A DNA stretch of 64,000 nt from contig NZ_LT990039.1 of the NCBI RefSeq assembly GCF_900312975.1, forward strand, positions 62,001 through 126,000, written 5' to 3'. This document shows, piece by piece, positions 62,821 to 64,000 of this stretch. The notes under the pieces were generated by a model, which worked only from the letters and a program-made list of their open reading frames with translations, did not search any database and was not told the origin of the DNA. The position numbers and the translations under genes were made by a program. The DNA is from Massilistercora timonensis (GTDB lineage: Bacteria; Bacillota; Clostridia; Lachnospirales; Lachnospiraceae). How positions within the stretch are numbered: position 1 is the stretch's first letter; the number at the start of each line of letters is the position of its first letter.

Positions 62821-64000
62821 TTATTTCATTTCTCCCAGATAATAGAATCCCTTGCACTGGTCAAGGGATACGTCCACATACTGGCCGATCAGCTCTTCTC
62901 CTCCCGGGAAATGCACCAGAAGGTTGTTACTTAGCCGCCCGGTGACCATCCCCGGGTCATGCTCGCTGACTGCTTCCACCAGTACTTCCTGGGTGGTTCC
63001 CTCATGGACTGCACAGGTTTGGGCCGCAATGGACTGTACCTCCTGCAAAAGCCGGTTGAACCGGTCCTTGGCCACCTCTTCCGGCACCTGGTCTTCCATC
63101 ACCGCCGCCGGCGTTCCTGTCCGCTTTGAATAGAGGAAGGTAAAGGCGCTGTCATAGCGTACCTTTCGCACCACGTCCAGAGTCTCCTGGAAATCCTCTT
63201 CCGTTTCCCCCGGAAAGCCTACGATGATATCCGTAGTAAGAGAAATGTCGGGGATGGCGGCGCAGATCTTATCTGCCAGCTCAAGATACTGCTCCTTGGT
63301 ATAACGCCGGTTCATCTTCTGTAAGATCCGGCTGCTGCCGGACTGGACCGGAAGATGAAGATGGCGGCAGATCTTGCTGGAACCGGCCATCACCTGGATC
63401 AGCTCGTCTGAAAGGTCCTTGGGATGGGAAGTCATAAACCGGATCCTGCGGATGCCCTCGATCTCTTCGATCATGGTAAGGAGCCGGGCAAAACTAATGG
63501 GATGTTCCAGGGTCTTTCCGTAGGAATTCACGTTCTGTCCCAGAAGCATGATCTCTGTCACCCCGTCCGCGGCCATCCGGCGGATCTCCCTTAAGATGGC
63601 TTCCGGCTGTCGGCTCCGCTCCCGCCCTCTTACATAGGGGACGATACAGTAGCTGCAGAAGTTATTGCAGCCAAACATAATATTGATCCCGGACTTGAAG
63701 GGGTATTTCCGCTGATTGGGCAGATCCTCCACGATCTTGTCCGTGTCCTTCCAGATATCGATCACCATACGCTCCGATGTCAGACGGGTGACCAGAAGCT
63801 CCGCGAACTTGTAAATGTTGTGAGTGCCGAAGATAATGTCCACAAAGGAATAGCTTTTCTTCAGCTTCTCCACCACCTGGGGCTCCTGCATCATACAGCC
63901 GCACAGGGCGATCATCATATGAGGGTTCTTTTTCTTCCGGGGTTTTTGCTGCCCCAGCCGTCCATAGAGCCTGGTATTGGCGTTCTCCCGCACGGTACAG
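62821..64000 (-). CDS. miaB: tRNA methylthiotransferase MiaB, 5' end outside window
   Basis: The frame is open to the window edge, where CTVRENANTRLYGRLG is visible, a conserved internal stretch, so the start lies beyond 64000. Seen here are part of the N-terminal domain (CGCMMQEP), the radical SAM motif CNNFCSYCIVPYVRGRERSR, QSGSSRILQKMNRRYT and the TRAM domain at the end. It adds the methylthio group to isopentenyl-adenosine 37 of tRNA, the product of MiaA. Confidence 0.95.
   Translation of the reverse strand, partial: CTVRENANTRLYGRLGQQKPRKKKNPHMMIALCGCMMQEPQVVEKLKKSYSFVDIIFGTHNIYKFAELLVTRLTSERMVIDIWKDTDKIVEDLPNQRKYPFKSGINIMFGCNNFCSYCIVPYVRGRERSRQPEAILREIRRMAADGVTEIMLLGQNVNSYGKTLEHPISFARLLTMIEEIEGIRRIRFMTSHPKDLSDELIQVMAGSSKICRHLHLPVQSGSSRILQKMNRRYTKEQYLELADKICAAIPDISLTTDIIVGFPGETEEDFQETLDVVRKVRYDSAFTFLYSKRTGTPAAVMEDQVPEEVAKDRFNRLLQEVQSIAAQTCAVHEGTTQEVLVEAVSEHDPGMVTGRLSNNLLVHFPGGEELIGQYVDVSLDQCKGFYYLGEMK

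Overview
This 64 kb window looks like ordinary chromosome of a moderately GC-rich Lachnospiraceae bacterium (Bacillota, Clostridia). The assignment rests on gene content and order: a type III glutamine synthetase beside purF and asnB, an ANTAR regulator beside glnA, the L21-Prp-L27-Obg group with an N-terminally extended L27, the DUF4321-radC-mreBCD-PBP2-minCDE-rodA-mgsA row, and the sepF/ylm group. I see no rRNA, tRNA, CRISPR array, prophage or insertion sequence. No stretch over about 300 bases lacks a gene. The species is not recognisable to me.

Layout. 1-2.1 kb: end of a histidine operon (hisB end, then a HisIE protein carrying a degenerate HisF-like domain). 2.1-17.3 kb: a nitrogen and glutamine block. 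glnN-purF-asnB runs leftward; pyrG-gltB-gltD runs rightward from the same intergenic region; glnA and an ANTAR-domain regulator follow. Each of the three transcription units starts with a short leader holding an AAxGGC hexaloop hairpin that overlaps the 5' arm of an intrinsic terminator. This looks like a local antitermination regulon, with the ANTAR protein as the obvious candidate regulator. 17.4-28.4 kb: a radical SAM/DUF2344 pair (the DUF2344 protein fused to a HAD phosphatase), aspartate kinase, a CBS protein, an amidohydrolase, an EamA transporter, then rplU-prp-rpmA, obgE, yhbY, nadD, yqeK and rsfS.

28.4-29.8 kb: an AT-richer two-gene unit on the minus strand, a RibU-type riboflavin transporter S component and a bacterial riboflavin kinase fused to an OmpR-type winged helix. 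A pair of 9-bp direct repeats with 11-bp period lies upstream of ribU, and I see no FMN riboswitch. This is the most unusual gene system in the window: a candidate enzyme-regulator that could couple flavin phosphorylation to transcription of its own transporter. 29.8-31.1 kb: divergent lexA and a yneA-like LysM gene with several LexA boxes. 31.2-33.7 kb: a tyrosine recombinase, a TtcA-like tRNA thiolase and a cytidylate-kinase-like protein.

33.8-50.5 kb, nearly all minus strand: rluD, lspA, an S4 protein, sepF, yggS, an HlyD-like protein and a YhcC-type radical SAM protein; then a D,D-carboxypeptidase, mgsA and the elongation/division row rodA-minEDC-PBP2-mreDCB-radC-DUF4321. 50.5-64 kb: a large FAD dehydrogenase, aspA, a BaiN-type flavoprotein, a methionine gamma-lyase-like PLP protein, miaA, mutL, mutS, a CmpB-like membrane protein and the 3' part of miaB, cut by the window edge.

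Functions come from recognising protein families by eye. Promoters, hairpins and boxes were found by reading the sequence, without folding energies or database searches.
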